Assembly: GCF_025629245.1 (NCBI RefSeq)
Contig: NZ_JANZXN010000019.1
Span: forward strand, 1 to 64,000
Source of the DNA: Natronobiforma cellulositropha
GTDB taxonomy: Archaea; Halobacteriota; Halobacteria; Halobacteriales; Natrialbaceae
DNA: 64,000 nucleotides
Direction: 5' to 3'
The notes beneath the pieces were generated by a model. It saw only the letters and a list, made by a program, of their open reading frames with translations, was not told the origin of the DNA and ran no database searches. Position numbers and translations under genes: made by a program. Every line of letters begins with the position of its first letter. Position 1 is the first letter of the stretch. Positions 35,694 through 45,021 of this stretch are shown here, in pieces.

Positions 35694-36875
35694 TCAGCGC
35701 CGCCTGCGACCGGCGCGTTCGCGCACCGACCGGGAGGCGATGGTGGCCTCGCTCGAGACCAGATCGAGGGCGTTGCTAATCGCGCCAACCGAGGAGAGGT
35801 AGCCGACGCCGACGGTCGCTTTCAACGCGGTGGCGGCCGCGCCGGTGACGACAGAGGGACCGACCTGGGCGACGGCGTCGTCGCCGACGCTGACGAGCCA
35901 CCCCGGGGTGTCGAAGGTGAACTGCTCGAGGCGCGGTTCGAAGACGGCATCGCCGGCGAGGTCGTGGCTGACGAGTCGCGAGACGTTCTCGGCTGTGGTT
36001 CGGGCCTCGCGGACGGCCGACTGGGCGCTCGCCGGGACGGCCTGGCCGTCGCCGTCGACGACGCGGGCGGCGTCACCGAGGGCGAACGTCCGCGCGGTGA
36101 GTCGGAGGTCGCTCCTGACGACCGGACGTTCGCCCGCGAGCGCGCTCCGACCACGGATGCCGCCCGTCCAGACGAACGCGTCGTACGCCAGGTCGGGTTC
36201 GCCCTCGAGTTCGACGTGGCGCTCGTCGGCTCCGACGATCACCGCGTCGGTTCGCACGTCGACACCGCGGCCCTCGAGCGCGGCGGCGACGGCACGCTGG
36301 AAGGCGGGCGGGAAGTTCGGCGCGACCTGTGAGAAGCGTTCTGCGAGGACGACCGCCGCGTCGAGTTCCTCCTCGTCGACGAGTTCGGCGAGTTCGCCCG
36401 CGACCTGGACGCCGGAGAGACCCGCCCCGCCGACGACGATCCGCGCGCGCCCCTCGCTCGAGGTGACCCGCTCGAGGACGGTGCGACGAACCTCGAGTGC
36501 GTCGTCGAGCGACTTCAGCGGAATCGCGTGTTCGCGAACGCCCTCGAGTCCGTAGAAGGCCGTCTGTGCGCCGAGACAGACCGCGCCGACGTCGTACTCG
36601 AGGGTGCCGTCGTCGAGGTGGACGACACGTTCGTCGGTGTCGACCGACTCGACGCGGGCGACGCGGACGGTCGCGCGCTCGAGAACCTCCTCGAGCGGGA
36701 TCGAAATCTCGGCTGCGAGGGCGGGCCGACGGATCACCCGGTGGAGTTCGTGCTGGACGAGGTGTGCGGGCGATTCGTCGACGAGGGTGAGATCGGCCGA
36801 GGAGGGCACCTCCCGCTCGAGCAGCCGCGTGAGGACCAGGCCGGCGTAGCCCGCACCGAGGACGACGACGTGCAT
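35694..36875 (-). CDS. Type II NADH dehydrogenase-like FAD oxidoreductase
   Basis: A 393-aa flavoprotein that would pass electrons from NADH to a membrane quinone. It begins MHVVVLGAGYAGLVLTRLLE (FAD dinucleotide fold), has a second nucleotide fold RIVVGGAGLSGVQVAGELAEL near 155, and a late ALGDAARVVDGDGQAVPASAQSA block that binds the flavin. The C-terminal amphipathic helix suggests peripheral membrane attachment. It is in the same direction as the phosphomevalonate decarboxylase gene. Confidence 0.88.
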   Translation of the reverse strand: MHVVVLGAGYAGLVLTRLLEREVPSSADLTLVDESPAHLVQHELHRVIRRPALAAEISIPLEEVLERATVRVARVESVDTDERVVHLDDGTLEYDVGAVCLGAQTAFYGLEGVREHAIPLKSLDDALEVRRTVLERVTSSEGRARIVVGGAGLSGVQVAGELAELVDEEELDAAVVLAERFSQVAPNFPPAFQRAVAAALEGRGVDVRTDAVIVGADERHVELEGEPDLAYDAFVWTGGIRGRSALAGERPVVRSDLRLTARTFALGDAARVVDGDGQAVPASAQSAVREARTTAENVSRLVSHDLAGDAVFEPRLEQFTFDTPGWLVSVGDDAVAQVGPSVVTGAAATALKATVGVGYLSSVGAISNALDLVSSEATIASRSVRERAGRRRR

Positions 36876-36926
36876 ACTCGAGCTACGGACGGTGAGGTGA
36901 AAAGGCGTGTCCCGGCTAAAGGGGTG

Positions 36927-37913
36927 TCAGAACAGGTGGTCGTCTTCGTCCTCGAGTAAGCGGGCGGGACCGCCGACGCCCCAGGTGGTCGTCGAGACGC
37001 CGCAGTCGGCGACCTGTTCTTCGACGTACTCGGCGTGTTCCTCGAGCGTGTTGACGTAGACGCTCGCGCCGGTGTCGGTCGAGAAGTAGACGGGAATACC
37101 CTCTTCCTCGCGGAGTTCGCGCACGCGGTTGAAGACGGCGAGGGTCGCAGGCTGCCAGTAGACCCAGCCTGCGGGACCGGTCATCGTCGTCGCGGCGAGC
37201 GAGAGCGAGTCGTGTTCGGCGAGTTCGAACGCGCGCTCGAAGTCGTCGTCGCGCAGCGCGTCGCGCATCTCGGCGATCTGTCCGTGGATGTGTGCGTTTC
37301 GCGCCTGGAACATGTGGCTGTCGGCGGCCTCTCTGTGTGCGGACTCGGTCTCTTTGTGGTAGGGGACGAGCGCGACGACCGTCTTGACGTCCTCGTGGAG
37401 GTTCGTCGGGATGCGGCGAGAACGGCAGTCCTCGTCGTTGAGTCCGGTGTAGAGCTGTGAGAATGCGCCGGTCACCGACCGCGCGGCGGAGGCGGAGCCG
37501 ACGCGCGCGATGGTCGATATCTCGGCGAGCGAGGCGTCGAGTTCGGCGGCCTCCGCGAGCGCCATTGCCGCGGCGGCGAAGCCCGACGACGACGAGCCGA
37601 GACCGACGTTCGAGGGAAAGCTGTTCTCGCTCTCGATGCGGACCGGATACACCGTGTGGGCGGCGTCGGACAGGCCACGCGCCTTGTCGACGACGGTCTC
37701 GAGTCGGTCGAACGCCCGGCCCTCGAGTTCCTCGCCGTCGACGACGTAGACGTCGTCGTCACAGTCCATCGAGAACTCGACGGTGGTGCGCGTGTGGCTG
37801 GGGGCCGTACAGACGCTGATGCTGTCGTGGTAGGGGAGGCGTTCGATGTCGTCACGCATTCCGTGATACTTGACGAGTCCCTGGATGGGGTGGGCCATGG
37901 CCGTTGCTTTCAT
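36927..37913 (-). CDS. Phosphomevalonate decarboxylase (MvaD homologue)
   Basis: Haloarchaea make isoprenoids for their ether lipids and carotenoids through this modified mevalonate branch, with ATP-dependent decarboxylation of phosphomevalonate. The start MKATAMAHPIQGLVKYHGMR is characteristic. The GHMP ATP loop is NVGLGSSSSGFAAAAMALAE near 115 and the Ser-rich turn VGSASAARSVTGAF follows. The C-terminal YFSTDTGASVYVNT closes the site. 328 aa is normal. The reading upstream of 37913 has no conserved content. Confidence 0.93.
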   Translation of the reverse strand: MKATAMAHPIQGLVKYHGMRDDIERLPYHDSISVCTAPSHTRTTVEFSMDCDDDVYVVDGEELEGRAFDRLETVVDKARGLSDAAHTVYPVRIESENSFPSNVGLGSSSSGFAAAAMALAEAAELDASLAEISTIARVGSASAARSVTGAFSQLYTGLNDEDCRSRRIPTNLHEDVKTVVALVPYHKETESAHREAADSHMFQARNAHIHGQIAEMRDALRDDDFERAFELAEHDSLSLAATTMTGPAGWVYWQPATLAVFNRVRELREEEGIPVYFSTDTGASVYVNTLEEHAEYVEEQVADCGVSTTTWGVGGPARLLEDEDDHLF

Positions 37914-37992
37914 ATACCCACAGGTGAGTGACGACCGCTTAAAGGTCACGGCTCGGAGAGAATACACAACCGACCGCGGGTCGTCGAACTCC

Positions 37993-38715
37993 TCACTCGA
38001 ACGTCGCGCGAATCGACTCGCGCCACTGGCCGTACTCCTCGAGACGGCCCTCGAGTTCGTCGAGGTCGGTTCGAATCTCGCCGGTCGCCCGCTCGACGTC
38101 CTCGTCGACGGTCGCCTCGAGCGTGTCCAGACGGGCGTGCAGGCTGTCGATTTCGGACTCGAGGTCGGTCGTCTCGGTGGTGAGCCGGTCGCTGAGGACT
38201 TTGATCTGTTCGGTCAGGTTGTCGAGACCACTCGAGAGGTTCTCGACGGACGACTCGAGGTCGTCGCGCGTCGCCGCGTAGTCCTGGCGGAGCGTGCGCG
38301 TGCTCTCTTCGATCAGCGAACACCGGTCGGCGAACGAGTCGAGCGTCCGCTCGACGTCCGCGAGACGCTCGTCGAGCGAGTCGTCGGTCTGCTCGAGCGC
38401 GGCGACGGTTTCGGAGAGGTCGTCGAACTCCTCGCTGAGGTCGCCGAGGTCACTGAAGACGTCGTCAGCAGTCCCGTTCTCGTCGATGAACGCCTCGAGT
38501 GCGTCGGTGTAGGCGTCGAGGGCGTCGACTCTCGACTGGAGGTGGTCGAGACGGACCCCGGAACTGGTCGTCTCTTCGACGCCGAGTGCACGCCGCAGGG
38601 CCGTCTTCCGTGCACCTCCCTGGTCGTCTTTGAGTTCGTCGAGCAGTGCGTCGAGCAGGTCGCCATTCGCCGGCGACTGCGTCGTATCGAATTCGAGCGT
38701 GTCGTTCTGAGTCAT
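37993..38715 (-). CDS. Acidic coiled-coil protein
   Basis: A 240-aa protein of which about residues 55-235 are continuous heptad-like helices rich in Asp, Glu, Leu and Ser. A globular head precedes it (MTQNDTLEFDTTQSPANGDL). There is no membrane segment. It could be a chromosome- or archaellum-associated scaffold, but nothing supports a specific choice. It is the only gene on its strand before the divergent nth gene. Confidence 0.7.
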   Translation of the reverse strand: MTQNDTLEFDTTQSPANGDLLDALLDELKDDQGGARKTALRRALGVEETTSSGVRLDHLQSRVDALDAYTDALEAFIDENGTADDVFSDLGDLSEEFDDLSETVAALEQTDDSLDERLADVERTLDSFADRCSLIEESTRTLRQDYAATRDDLESSVENLSSGLDNLTEQIKVLSDRLTTETTDLESEIDSLHARLDTLEATVDEDVERATGEIRTDLDELEGRLEEYGQWRESIRATFE

Positions 38716-38890
38716 CGTAGTACCCCGTGTGCGCGTGCGCCAGCGTTCAGCGCGGGTCGCCCACCCCATCTCTTAAATTAATATACGTTCTGGATAATAA
38801 TTGTATCCCTCTCCGTCGGGTCGTTCCGCTTACGTATCGAGACCTGGAAAATCCGAACCCTCAACACGGCGCTCGCGAAACAGGCGGGTG

Positions 38891-39574
38891 ATGGGAACGC
38901 CGCTCGAGACACACGAGGCACAGGCCGCAGAGATCGTCGACCGACTCGAGGAGACCTACCCCGACTCGACGATCTCACTGCGCTATTCGAATCGGCTCGA
39001 ACTGTTGATCGCGGTCGTGCTCTCGGCGCAGTGTACCGACGAGCGGGTCAACAGCGTGACTGCGGACCTCTTCGAGACCTACGGCGGGGCGGAGGCGTAC
39101 GCCAACGCACCCCAGGAGGAACTCGCCGAGGCGCTGAGTTCGATCACCTACTACAACAACAAGGCGAGCTACATCCGGGAGGCGTGTACGAAGATCCTCG
39201 AGGAACACGACGGCGAGGTGCCCGATACGATGGCTGAACTCACCGACTTGCCGGGTGTCGGGCGGAAGACGGCGAACGTCGTCCTCCAGCACGGCCACGA
39301 CATCGTCGAGGGAATCGTCGTCGACACGCACGTGATGCGCCTCTCGAGACGGCTGGGGCTGACGACGGAGTCGACGCCGGAGCGGATCGAAGAGGCACTG
39401 ATGGCGCTCGTCGACGAGGACGACTGGCAGCAGTTCACCCACCTCTGTATCGACCACGGGCGCGCGGTGTGTGACGCGCGCAACCCCGACTGCGACGTGT
39501 GTACGCTCGCGGACATCTGTCCGTCCGAGCGCGGCGACAGCGAGGTCGACCTCGCCTCGGGCGACCCCTGGTGA
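38891..39574 (+). CDS. nth: Endonuclease III
   Basis: Base-excision DNA glycosylase and AP lyase. All marks are present: the HhH LPGVGRKTANVVLQ with the catalytic Lys, the VDTHVMRLSRRLG stretch with the catalytic Asp, and the [4Fe-4S] cysteines in CIDHGRAVCDARNPDCDVC followed by ADIC. At 227 aa the length is normal. The start at 38891 (MGTPLETHEA) follows the homology. Confidence 0.95.
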   Translation: MGTPLETHEAQAAEIVDRLEETYPDSTISLRYSNRLELLIAVVLSAQCTDERVNSVTADLFETYGGAEAYANAPQEELAEALSSITYYNNKASYIREACTKILEEHDGEVPDTMAELTDLPGVGRKTANVVLQHGHDIVEGIVVDTHVMRLSRRLGLTTESTPERIEEALMALVDEDDWQQFTHLCIDHGRAVCDARNPDCDVCTLADICPSERGDSEVDLASGDPW

Positions 39575-39634
39575 GGAGCGTCTATCGCAAGCCCAACGCC
39601 TTTTCGTTCCTACCCGGTAGCCCCGACCGAGACC

Positions 39635-39868
39635 ATGACCGACGACAACGACCGCGAACACGGGCGCGACGTCGACCTCGAGACGGAAGCCGACGAGGAA
39701 CCCGAGGAAGACGACGAACTCACCGACGCCCAGCGGGAAGCACGCGAGCGAGCGCGAGAGGAAGCGCGCCGCCAGGACATCGAACACGACTCGCTCGAGC
39801 GAGAGACCGACGCGCTCGAGAACGAGAATCCGGACCACCACCGGGACGAAGAGCCGTACAACAGTTGA
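39635..39868 (+). CDS. Small highly acidic protein (77 aa)
   Basis: A 77-aa protein, nearly half Asp and Glu (begins MTDDNDREHGRDVDLETEAD) with an Arg/Ala/Glu helix in the middle (AQREARERAREEARRQDIEH). It has good codon use and lies 60 bases after nth on the same strand. No domain is recognised. It may be an intrinsically disordered halophilic protein. Confidence 0.55.
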   Translation: MTDDNDREHGRDVDLETEADEEPEEDDELTDAQREARERAREEARRQDIEHDSLERETDALENENPDHHRDEEPYNS

Positions 39869-39892
39869 GGCGGGTGGACGGCCGGAGGTGGC

Positions 39893-40381
39893 TCAGATCC
39901 AGAGCACCTGATAGCGGAGGATGTAGCGGACGATCCCCAGGATGTACGCCAGGAGCCAGAAGAAGACGTAGCCGAAGACGCCGACGCGGAGGCGGCGACG
40001 CCACGCCCGCATGTTCTCGTGGAGGTCGTCGAGGTCGACTTCCTGGCCCGGGTCGCTGTAGAGGTCGTGGGTGATCTTGACCTGGAGGATGCGGACGATG
40101 CCGGTGAGCGCAACGAGTAACATCGCGTACGCCTGCAATCCGAAGAAGGCGTGAACGGCGAGTAATCCGCCGGTCTGGTCGAGCGTACGCGGGATCATCC
40201 AGCCGACCACCGGGACGGTAGTGAGCGCCAACCCGACACCGATGACCGAGAGGTGGCGGGTGAGCACCGACCAGGTGACGACGTCGGCGTCGATGATGAT
40301 CCACGCACCGTAGAGGTAGAACGGAAAGCTGGCCGTGACGACGAGGGCAATGGCCGTCGCGACCGCCAGCTCCGAGTTCAT
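39893..40381 (-). CDS. Haloarchaeal membrane protein of the bc-complex neighbourhood (DUF7321-like)
   Basis: A 162-aa membrane protein with four helices (about 5-30, 45-65, 80-100 and 130-155). Helix two or three carries His residues (LTRHLSVIGVGLALT, VHAFFGLQAYAMLLV), so heme or quinone contact cannot be excluded. It is divergent from the next gene, within a cluster of genes that surround the cytochrome bc module in haloarchaea. I recall the family as DUF7321, unverified. Confidence 0.65.
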   Translation of the reverse strand: MNSELAVATAIALVVTASFPFYLYGAWIIIDADVVTWSVLTRHLSVIGVGLALTTVPVVGWMIPRTLDQTGGLLAVHAFFGLQAYAMLLVALTGIVRILQVKITHDLYSDPGQEVDLDDLHENMRAWRRRLRVGVFGYVFFWLLAYILGIVRYILRYQVLWI

Positions 40382-40496
40382 GTAAAACGCTTCGACGGGC
40401 GACGAATAAAGGAACCGAAAGCGGCGGTGACGGGCGAGGACGGACGAGCGATGCGTGTCGAAAAGGGTTTTCTGGGGCGCTCACCAACGTTCGGTA

Positions 40497-41399
40497 ATGG
40501 GCGACCCTCGAGAACGGTCCGGCGGCGCCGACAGCGCGGACGACGCCGGGCGAGGAGCGAGCGAGGAGTGGGGGGACGACGGGAGCGATGACTCCGACTC
40601 GAGTGGGGAGGCGAACACCGGGATGGCTCGAGCGGAGGCAGAAGAGGCGGTCACGGTGGAAGACGAGGAGGCGACGCTTCGCAGACAGATCGAAGAGAAG
40701 TACGACTTCGAGAACTTCGGGCCGCGGGATATGGCGGAGATGACGCCCGAGGAGTGGGAGGTCGCGTTCGATCCCGATACCTGGATCACCGGGGAGGAAC
40801 TACTCGTGCGCGTCGAGGACGAACTCAAGAGTCGCGTCGCGACGCGGGACGTCTTCGCGGTCGTCGAGCGAGCGCACGTCGACGGTGCGGACGTCGTGGT
40901 CGCCTACTCCGATACGGACTACGCACTCGTCTACCCGGACGGGAGCGTCGAGGGGCGTGGAACGGTGGTTCGCGACGTCAAACCGACGGTCGCGCTGTGT
41001 TCGATGGACGACTACGAGGTGGAGACGCCGCCGGAGAACTGGCAACTACCCGCCCCCGAAGAGATTCCCGACTCGGGGAGCGAACTCGGCAACTGGATGA
41101 TCCAACTGCTGGCGGGGACGCAGCTGCTCGTCGGTATCGGTGCGCTCGTCGCCTGGGTACTCGTCGGGATGCGAGAGAACATCGTCCTGCTGGCGGCGGG
41201 TCTCGGGTTCGTCTTCATCGGTCTCGTCCTGTTCACGATGGTGGCGAACGCCCGCCTCTCACAGCGGTTTCGCGTCGAGGAATACCGTAGCCGGCTCCGG
41301 TCGGTCGGGACGGCCTCAGAGGAGCGGCCAGCGTTCCTCCCGCTCGAGGACGACGCCTTCGAGCGCGCTCGGACGTCGGAGTCCGACGACGGATTATAA
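40497..41399 (+). CDS. Membrane-anchored protein near the bc complex (DUF7319-like)
   Basis: A 300-aa protein. The acidic N-terminus is Ser/Asp rich (about 1-60) and ends at a helix (EATLRRQIEEKYDFENFG). A folded domain follows (about 65-200, DVFAVVERAHVDGADVVVAY), and two membrane helices near 205-260 (LLAGTQLLVGIGALVAWVLV; ENIVLLAAGLGFVFIGLVLF). The family occurs beside the halocyanin and bc genes in haloarchaea. A role in complex assembly or stability is inferred. Start ATG at 40497 gives the shorter, cleaner protein. Confidence 0.65.
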   Translation: MGDPRERSGGADSADDAGRGASEEWGDDGSDDSDSSGEANTGMARAEAEEAVTVEDEEATLRRQIEEKYDFENFGPRDMAEMTPEEWEVAFDPDTWITGEELLVRVEDELKSRVATRDVFAVVERAHVDGADVVVAYSDTDYALVYPDGSVEGRGTVVRDVKPTVALCSMDDYEVETPPENWQLPAPEEIPDSGSELGNWMIQLLAGTQLLVGIGALVAWVLVGMRENIVLLAAGLGFVFIGLVLFTMVANARLSQRFRVEEYRSRLRSVGTASEERPAFLPLEDDAFERARTSESDDGL

Positions 41400-41454
41400 C
41401 TGATCGATAATGACCGACGGAGGTGAGAAATCGCCTTCCGGCGGCATCGGTGGG

Positions 41455-41460
41455 TTTAAG
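41455..41460 (+). promoter_or_regulatory. TATA-like element of the bc operon
   Basis: TTTAAG lies about 30 bases upstream of the halocyanin ATG at 41487. It is the only candidate start for the run of overlapping genes up to 45652, so it probably drives them all. Confidence 0.4.
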
Positions 41461-41486
41461 CAAACACGTTCCTGAGACCAGCATGT

Positions 41487-42173
41487 ATGAACAGGCGGGA
41501 CTTTATGATGGCGGCCAGCGGCGTTGCCGGGGCCGGTGCCGTCGCATCTGCTGCGACGCCTGTCGTGGCCCAGGAGGAGGAAACCGACGGCGACCCCGAG
41601 ACCAACGGAGCCGAGGGGGAAAACGGCGCCGGTGACGACGCCGGGACGAACGGCGACGCCGACGAAGCCAATGGGAACGGCAACGGTGCCGGAAACGGCA
41701 ACGGCGAGGAAGAGACCGGTGGCCCGACCCAGACGGTCGTCCTCGGTGACAACTACTTCGAGCCGGACTCGCTGACGATCGAACCCGGAACGACCGTCGA
41801 GTGGGTCTGGGAGGGCGAGGCGCAACACGACGTAACTCCGGATGAAGGTGCACAGCCCGACGGCGCAGACTGGGAAGGCCACCCTGAACTCGCCGGACAG
41901 GGCAACACCTACGAACACACCTTCGAGGTCGAAGGAACCTACCCGTACATCTGTACGCCCCACCCCGAGATGACGGCCGAAATTATCGTCGACGCGGATG
42001 CTGATCCGGCCGCTGCAGGCGGTGAGGTCGACGTCCACGACGTCGGCGTCCCAATCTTGAAACACTACGTCGGTGTGGCGACGTTCCTCGCCATCTTCGT
42101 CTCGCTCGTCTTCACCTTCTACATGCTGAAGTACGGCGAATCGGCACACTCGAGCAGCCCAGGGAGGAAGTAA
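41487..42173 (+). CDS. Halocyanin-like blue copper protein with C-terminal membrane anchor
   Basis: An extracytoplasmic electron carrier. The TAT signal is MNRRDFMMAASGVAGAGAVA followed by AATPVVAQ. A Gly/Asn/Glu-rich linker (30-75) precedes the cupredoxin domain (about 80-170). Copper ligands are His in AQHDV, Cys and His in YICTPHP and Met in PEMT. A membrane helix at the end (HYVGVATFLAIFVSLVFTFY) anchors it, unlike many lipid-anchored halocyanins. It is the first gene of the bc operon and should donate or accept electrons at the complex. Confidence 0.87.
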   Translation: MNRRDFMMAASGVAGAGAVASAATPVVAQEEETDGDPETNGAEGENGAGDDAGTNGDADEANGNGNGAGNGNGEEETGGPTQTVVLGDNYFEPDSLTIEPGTTVEWVWEGEAQHDVTPDEGAQPDGADWEGHPELAGQGNTYEHTFEVEGTYPYICTPHPEMTAEIIVDADADPAAAGGEVDVHDVGVPILKHYVGVATFLAIFVSLVFTFYMLKYGESAHSSSPGRK

Positions 42174-42174
42174 G

Positions 42175-42579
42175 ATGTCATCGTCAGGAAGTACCTACGG
42201 AGAGATTCACCGATACGAACCGCCTCGAGAGAGTACGGCGGCCGCGATCGCGATCGTCCTGTTGACGTTCGTCCAGATCGTGTTCGTCGCCCTGTTCGTC
42301 TACGGACTGGCCGAGCGGTGGGCGGTCGCCGCACAGGATACGGGTGTCGGGAACATGGTTCTCGGCTTTCTGCTGGCGGCGATCTTCCTCAACCTCGGGT
42401 TCATCCTCCTGCTGTACAGAAAGGAGTTCTTGCCCGACGTGATGATCGTCAAGAAGCGTCGTCGCAAGTGGGAGGACCTCTACGTGCGCGAAGAGGATGC
42501 CGAGGGAACGAAACTCGTTGACCAAACCGGTGCGTGGGACACCGTCAAACGTGCAGTTTACCCATACTACAAACGATAA
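42175..42579 (+). CDS. Small membrane protein of the bc operon (DUF7318-like)
   Basis: A 134-aa protein with two membrane helices (about 25-45 and 60-80) and a basic/acidic C-terminal tail (KKRRRKWEDLYVREEDAEG). It starts two bases after the halocyanin stop and precedes the Rieske gene by three bases. It is probably a subunit or assembly factor of the complex. The family name is recalled, not checked. Confidence 0.75.
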   Translation: MSSSGSTYGEIHRYEPPRESTAAAIAIVLLTFVQIVFVALFVYGLAERWAVAAQDTGVGNMVLGFLLAAIFLNLGFILLLYRKEFLPDVMIVKKRRRKWEDLYVREEDAEGTKLVDQTGAWDTVKRAVYPYYKR

Positions 42580-42581
42580 TC

Positions 42582-43448
42582 ATGGCAAACGACGACAACT
42601 ATCCGGTCGAATCCGACCGCCGGCGTTTCGTCAAAGGGGTCGTCGGGGGCGCGGCGCTCTCGGGGGTTCTCACGACGGGTGCCGTGTCGGTGACGTCGCT
42701 GACGACGCCGTCCGGCGGCGGTGGTGGGACGATGAACTACCGCGGTGCGAACAGAGACCTGGGGCCGGCCCCACGAAGTATCCCGCAGATCCCGATCGAA
42801 CTCGACGACGACGGGAACATCATGGGACTGTGGCCCGAACCCGAGACGAGAGAGGAAGGTGGGGTCGAATTCCTGGTCTCCGAACGGGAGTTCGAAGTCG
42901 ACGGCGAGACCGTCACCTACTCCACCGAGTGGTTCCAGTACTGTGGTCTCCAGACGTTCCAGGGCATCGAACCGGACGCCGACCAGGACGCCTACTTCCG
43001 CTACGACGATGCCCCACCGACGAACGACTACCCGTGGATGGAGAACATCATCGGCGGGTCACAGATGAACGTCGACGACTTCGACCAGTACGAAGACTGG
43101 GGCAACGATATCGGTGACGCGGGAATCGGCCAGCCTGCGACGGGTACCTGGCGCTCTGAGGACCTGCCGCCGGAACAGACGATTCCCATCTTCGTCATGC
43201 GAAGTGCGCTGATCGAGGAACTCGCCGAAGAGGACGAGTGGATCGCCCAGACCTGTCCCGAAGGACTCATCGCGTTCGTCGGGAAGTGTACGCACTTCTG
43301 CTGTGTGCCGAACTACAAACAGCTGGGTGAGTCGGCCAACTTCGGTGCCGAGAACAAGATCTACTGTCAGTGTCACCAGTCGGTGTACGACCCGCTCAAC
43401 ATCGTCGAAGAGCAGTTCGTCTCGCTGCCACGGCCGGAGGACGGCTAA
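42582..43448 (+). CDS. petA: Rieske iron-sulphur protein of the cytochrome bc complex
   Basis: Carries electrons from quinol to the blue copper protein. The twin-arginine start is SDRRRFVKGVVGGAALSGVL (about residues 9-28). The [2Fe-2S] ligands are visible as CTHFCC with H and CQCHQSVYDP. The spacing between the two boxes is long, as in haloarchaea. 288 aa. The ATG at 42582 (MANDDNYPVE) is the start; a longer reading has no signal. The stop overlaps the cytochrome b start (TAATG). Confidence 0.92.
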   Translation: MANDDNYPVESDRRRFVKGVVGGAALSGVLTTGAVSVTSLTTPSGGGGGTMNYRGANRDLGPAPRSIPQIPIELDDDGNIMGLWPEPETREEGGVEFLVSEREFEVDGETVTYSTEWFQYCGLQTFQGIEPDADQDAYFRYDDAPPTNDYPWMENIIGGSQMNVDDFDQYEDWGNDIGDAGIGQPATGTWRSEDLPPEQTIPIFVMRSALIEELAEEDEWIAQTCPEGLIAFVGKCTHFCCVPNYKQLGESANFGAENKIYCQCHQSVYDPLNIVEEQFVSLPRPEDG

Positions 43449-44248
43449 TGAGTCTCGAACCCGCAGACGAGTACGACCACAACGCCTGGCTCGCAGAGCG
43501 TGACCTCTCGCTCATCGAGAAGACGTACCTGATGACGCTCATCTGGTTCGACCGGCGCTTCAGACTCGTCGACTACATGGAACTGCTGGAGGACATGTAC
43601 TACAAGGTCAACCTCCAGATGCCGAAGAGCCACACCGAGCAGTACAACCTCGACAACAAGTTCTGGTACTGGTATCCGCTGTACGCACTCGGCTCGTTCT
43701 CCGTCATCGCGTACCTCGTCGCCGCGGTGAGCGGTGCCTTACTCGGCTTCTACTACGCACCCTCTGCGGCGAGCGTCAACGGCGACCCCGAGGCGTACGT
43801 CCAGATCGTCGCCATCATGATGGATCAGAACTTCGGGTTCATGCTCCGGAGCATCCACCGCTGGTCCGCCCAGGTCATGACCGCCGCCGTCTTCCTGCAC
43901 ATGCTCCGTGTCTACTTCACGGGCGCGTACAAGGAACCGCGCGAGGTCAACTGGCTCATCGGCGTCGTGCTCCTCGCCCTCACGATGGGCTTCGGATACA
44001 CCGGCTACCTGCTGCCGTGGAACCAGCTCGCCTTCTGGGCCGGACAGATCGGCGTCGAGATGGCACTTGCCGTCCCCATCGTCGGTGAGTGGACCGCCCA
44101 GCTCATCTTCGGTGGCTTCAGCCTCGGCCAGCCCACTCTCCAGCGCATGTACATCCTGCACGTGTTCGTCCTCCCGTTCGTGGTGACGGCGCTGATCGTC
44201 CTCCACATCGGAATCGTCTGGATGCAGGGTATCGCGGAACCACACTGA
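43448..44248 (+). CDS. petB: Cytochrome b, N-terminal part
   Basis: Haem-binding subunit of the bc complex (266 aa). Helices I-IV are present. The haem His pairs lie in SIHRWSAQVMTAAVFLHMLR and MYILHVFVLPFVVTALIVLH. The Qo-side stretch GYTGYLLPWNQLAFWAGQI is conserved. It precedes the C-terminal part as in cytochrome b6/subunit IV arrangements. Confidence 0.93.
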   Translation: MSLEPADEYDHNAWLAERDLSLIEKTYLMTLIWFDRRFRLVDYMELLEDMYYKVNLQMPKSHTEQYNLDNKFWYWYPLYALGSFSVIAYLVAAVSGALLGFYYAPSAASVNGDPEAYVQIVAIMMDQNFGFMLRSIHRWSAQVMTAAVFLHMLRVYFTGAYKEPREVNWLIGVVLLALTMGFGYTGYLLPWNQLAFWAGQIGVEMALAVPIVGEWTAQLIFGGFSLGQPTLQRMYILHVFVLPFVVTALIVLHIGIVWMQGIAEPH

Positions 44249-44254
44249 TCAACA

Positions 44255-45013
44255 ATGAGCGACAACGACGACATCAAGACGGACGGCAGCGGTCCCGGAA
44301 TCGTCGCGCCAGACGACGAAGTCCCGACCTGGCGCGAGCGCAAGGAGCGAACCACTGGTCTCTCGAGGCTCACCTACGAGTACTTCGAACGTGCTCGACG
44401 CGAGGACCAGGACCTCAGACAGGAGTCGAGTTACATCGAACGCGACGTACTTGGCTTCCCCGCCTGGCCACACGAGACGGTCAGGAACCTCGCCATCGGC
44501 AGCGTCTTCGTCGGCATGCTGTTGTTCCTCTCGGCGACGATGCCACCCCACCTCGGTGACCCGGCGAACCCGGCGGTGACCCCCGAGATTATTCTGCCCG
44601 ACTGGTATCTCTACTGGTCGTTCGGCCTGTTACAGCTCGGGCCGATCAACCCCGACCTGGCGATCCTCGGCGGCGAGAAGATCATGTCCGACGAACTCTA
44701 CGGCGTCCTCGCGAACGTCGTCGTCGTCGGCGCCATCGCCATCGTCCCGTTCCTGAACAAAGGCGGCGCACGCAGGCCCGTCGAACAGCCGTTCTGGGCG
44801 GCCGTCGGCGTCGGTGGCGTGATGTTCGCGTTCACCACGAGCGTGCTGGCGATCGACAACCTGCTGCCGATCGACCCGAACATCACCTTCGACCTGACGT
44901 TCCTCCTGCCGCTGGTCGCCGCAGCCATCGCCTACGCCGTCTTGAAGACGATGCGTGAAGGCTACATGTACGACCTGAACCGCCGGTACTACCGACTCAG
45001 GCCGCCGCGATAG
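44255..45013 (+). CDS. petD: Cytochrome b, C-terminal part (subunit IV-like)
   Basis: A 252-aa protein with three to four membrane helices. The PEWY-equivalent quinol motif is PDWYLYWSFGLLQL, near residue 113. An acidic N-terminal tail of about 70 residues precedes it. It starts six bases after petB. With petB it forms a split cytochrome b. Confidence 0.92.
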   Translation: MSDNDDIKTDGSGPGIVAPDDEVPTWRERKERTTGLSRLTYEYFERARREDQDLRQESSYIERDVLGFPAWPHETVRNLAIGSVFVGMLLFLSATMPPHLGDPANPAVTPEIILPDWYLYWSFGLLQLGPINPDLAILGGEKIMSDELYGVLANVVVVGAIAIVPFLNKGGARRPVEQPFWAAVGVGGVMFAFTTSVLAIDNLLPIDPNITFDLTFLLPLVAAAIAYAVLKTMREGYMYDLNRRYYRLRPPR

Positions 45014-45021
45014 TGGTCGAC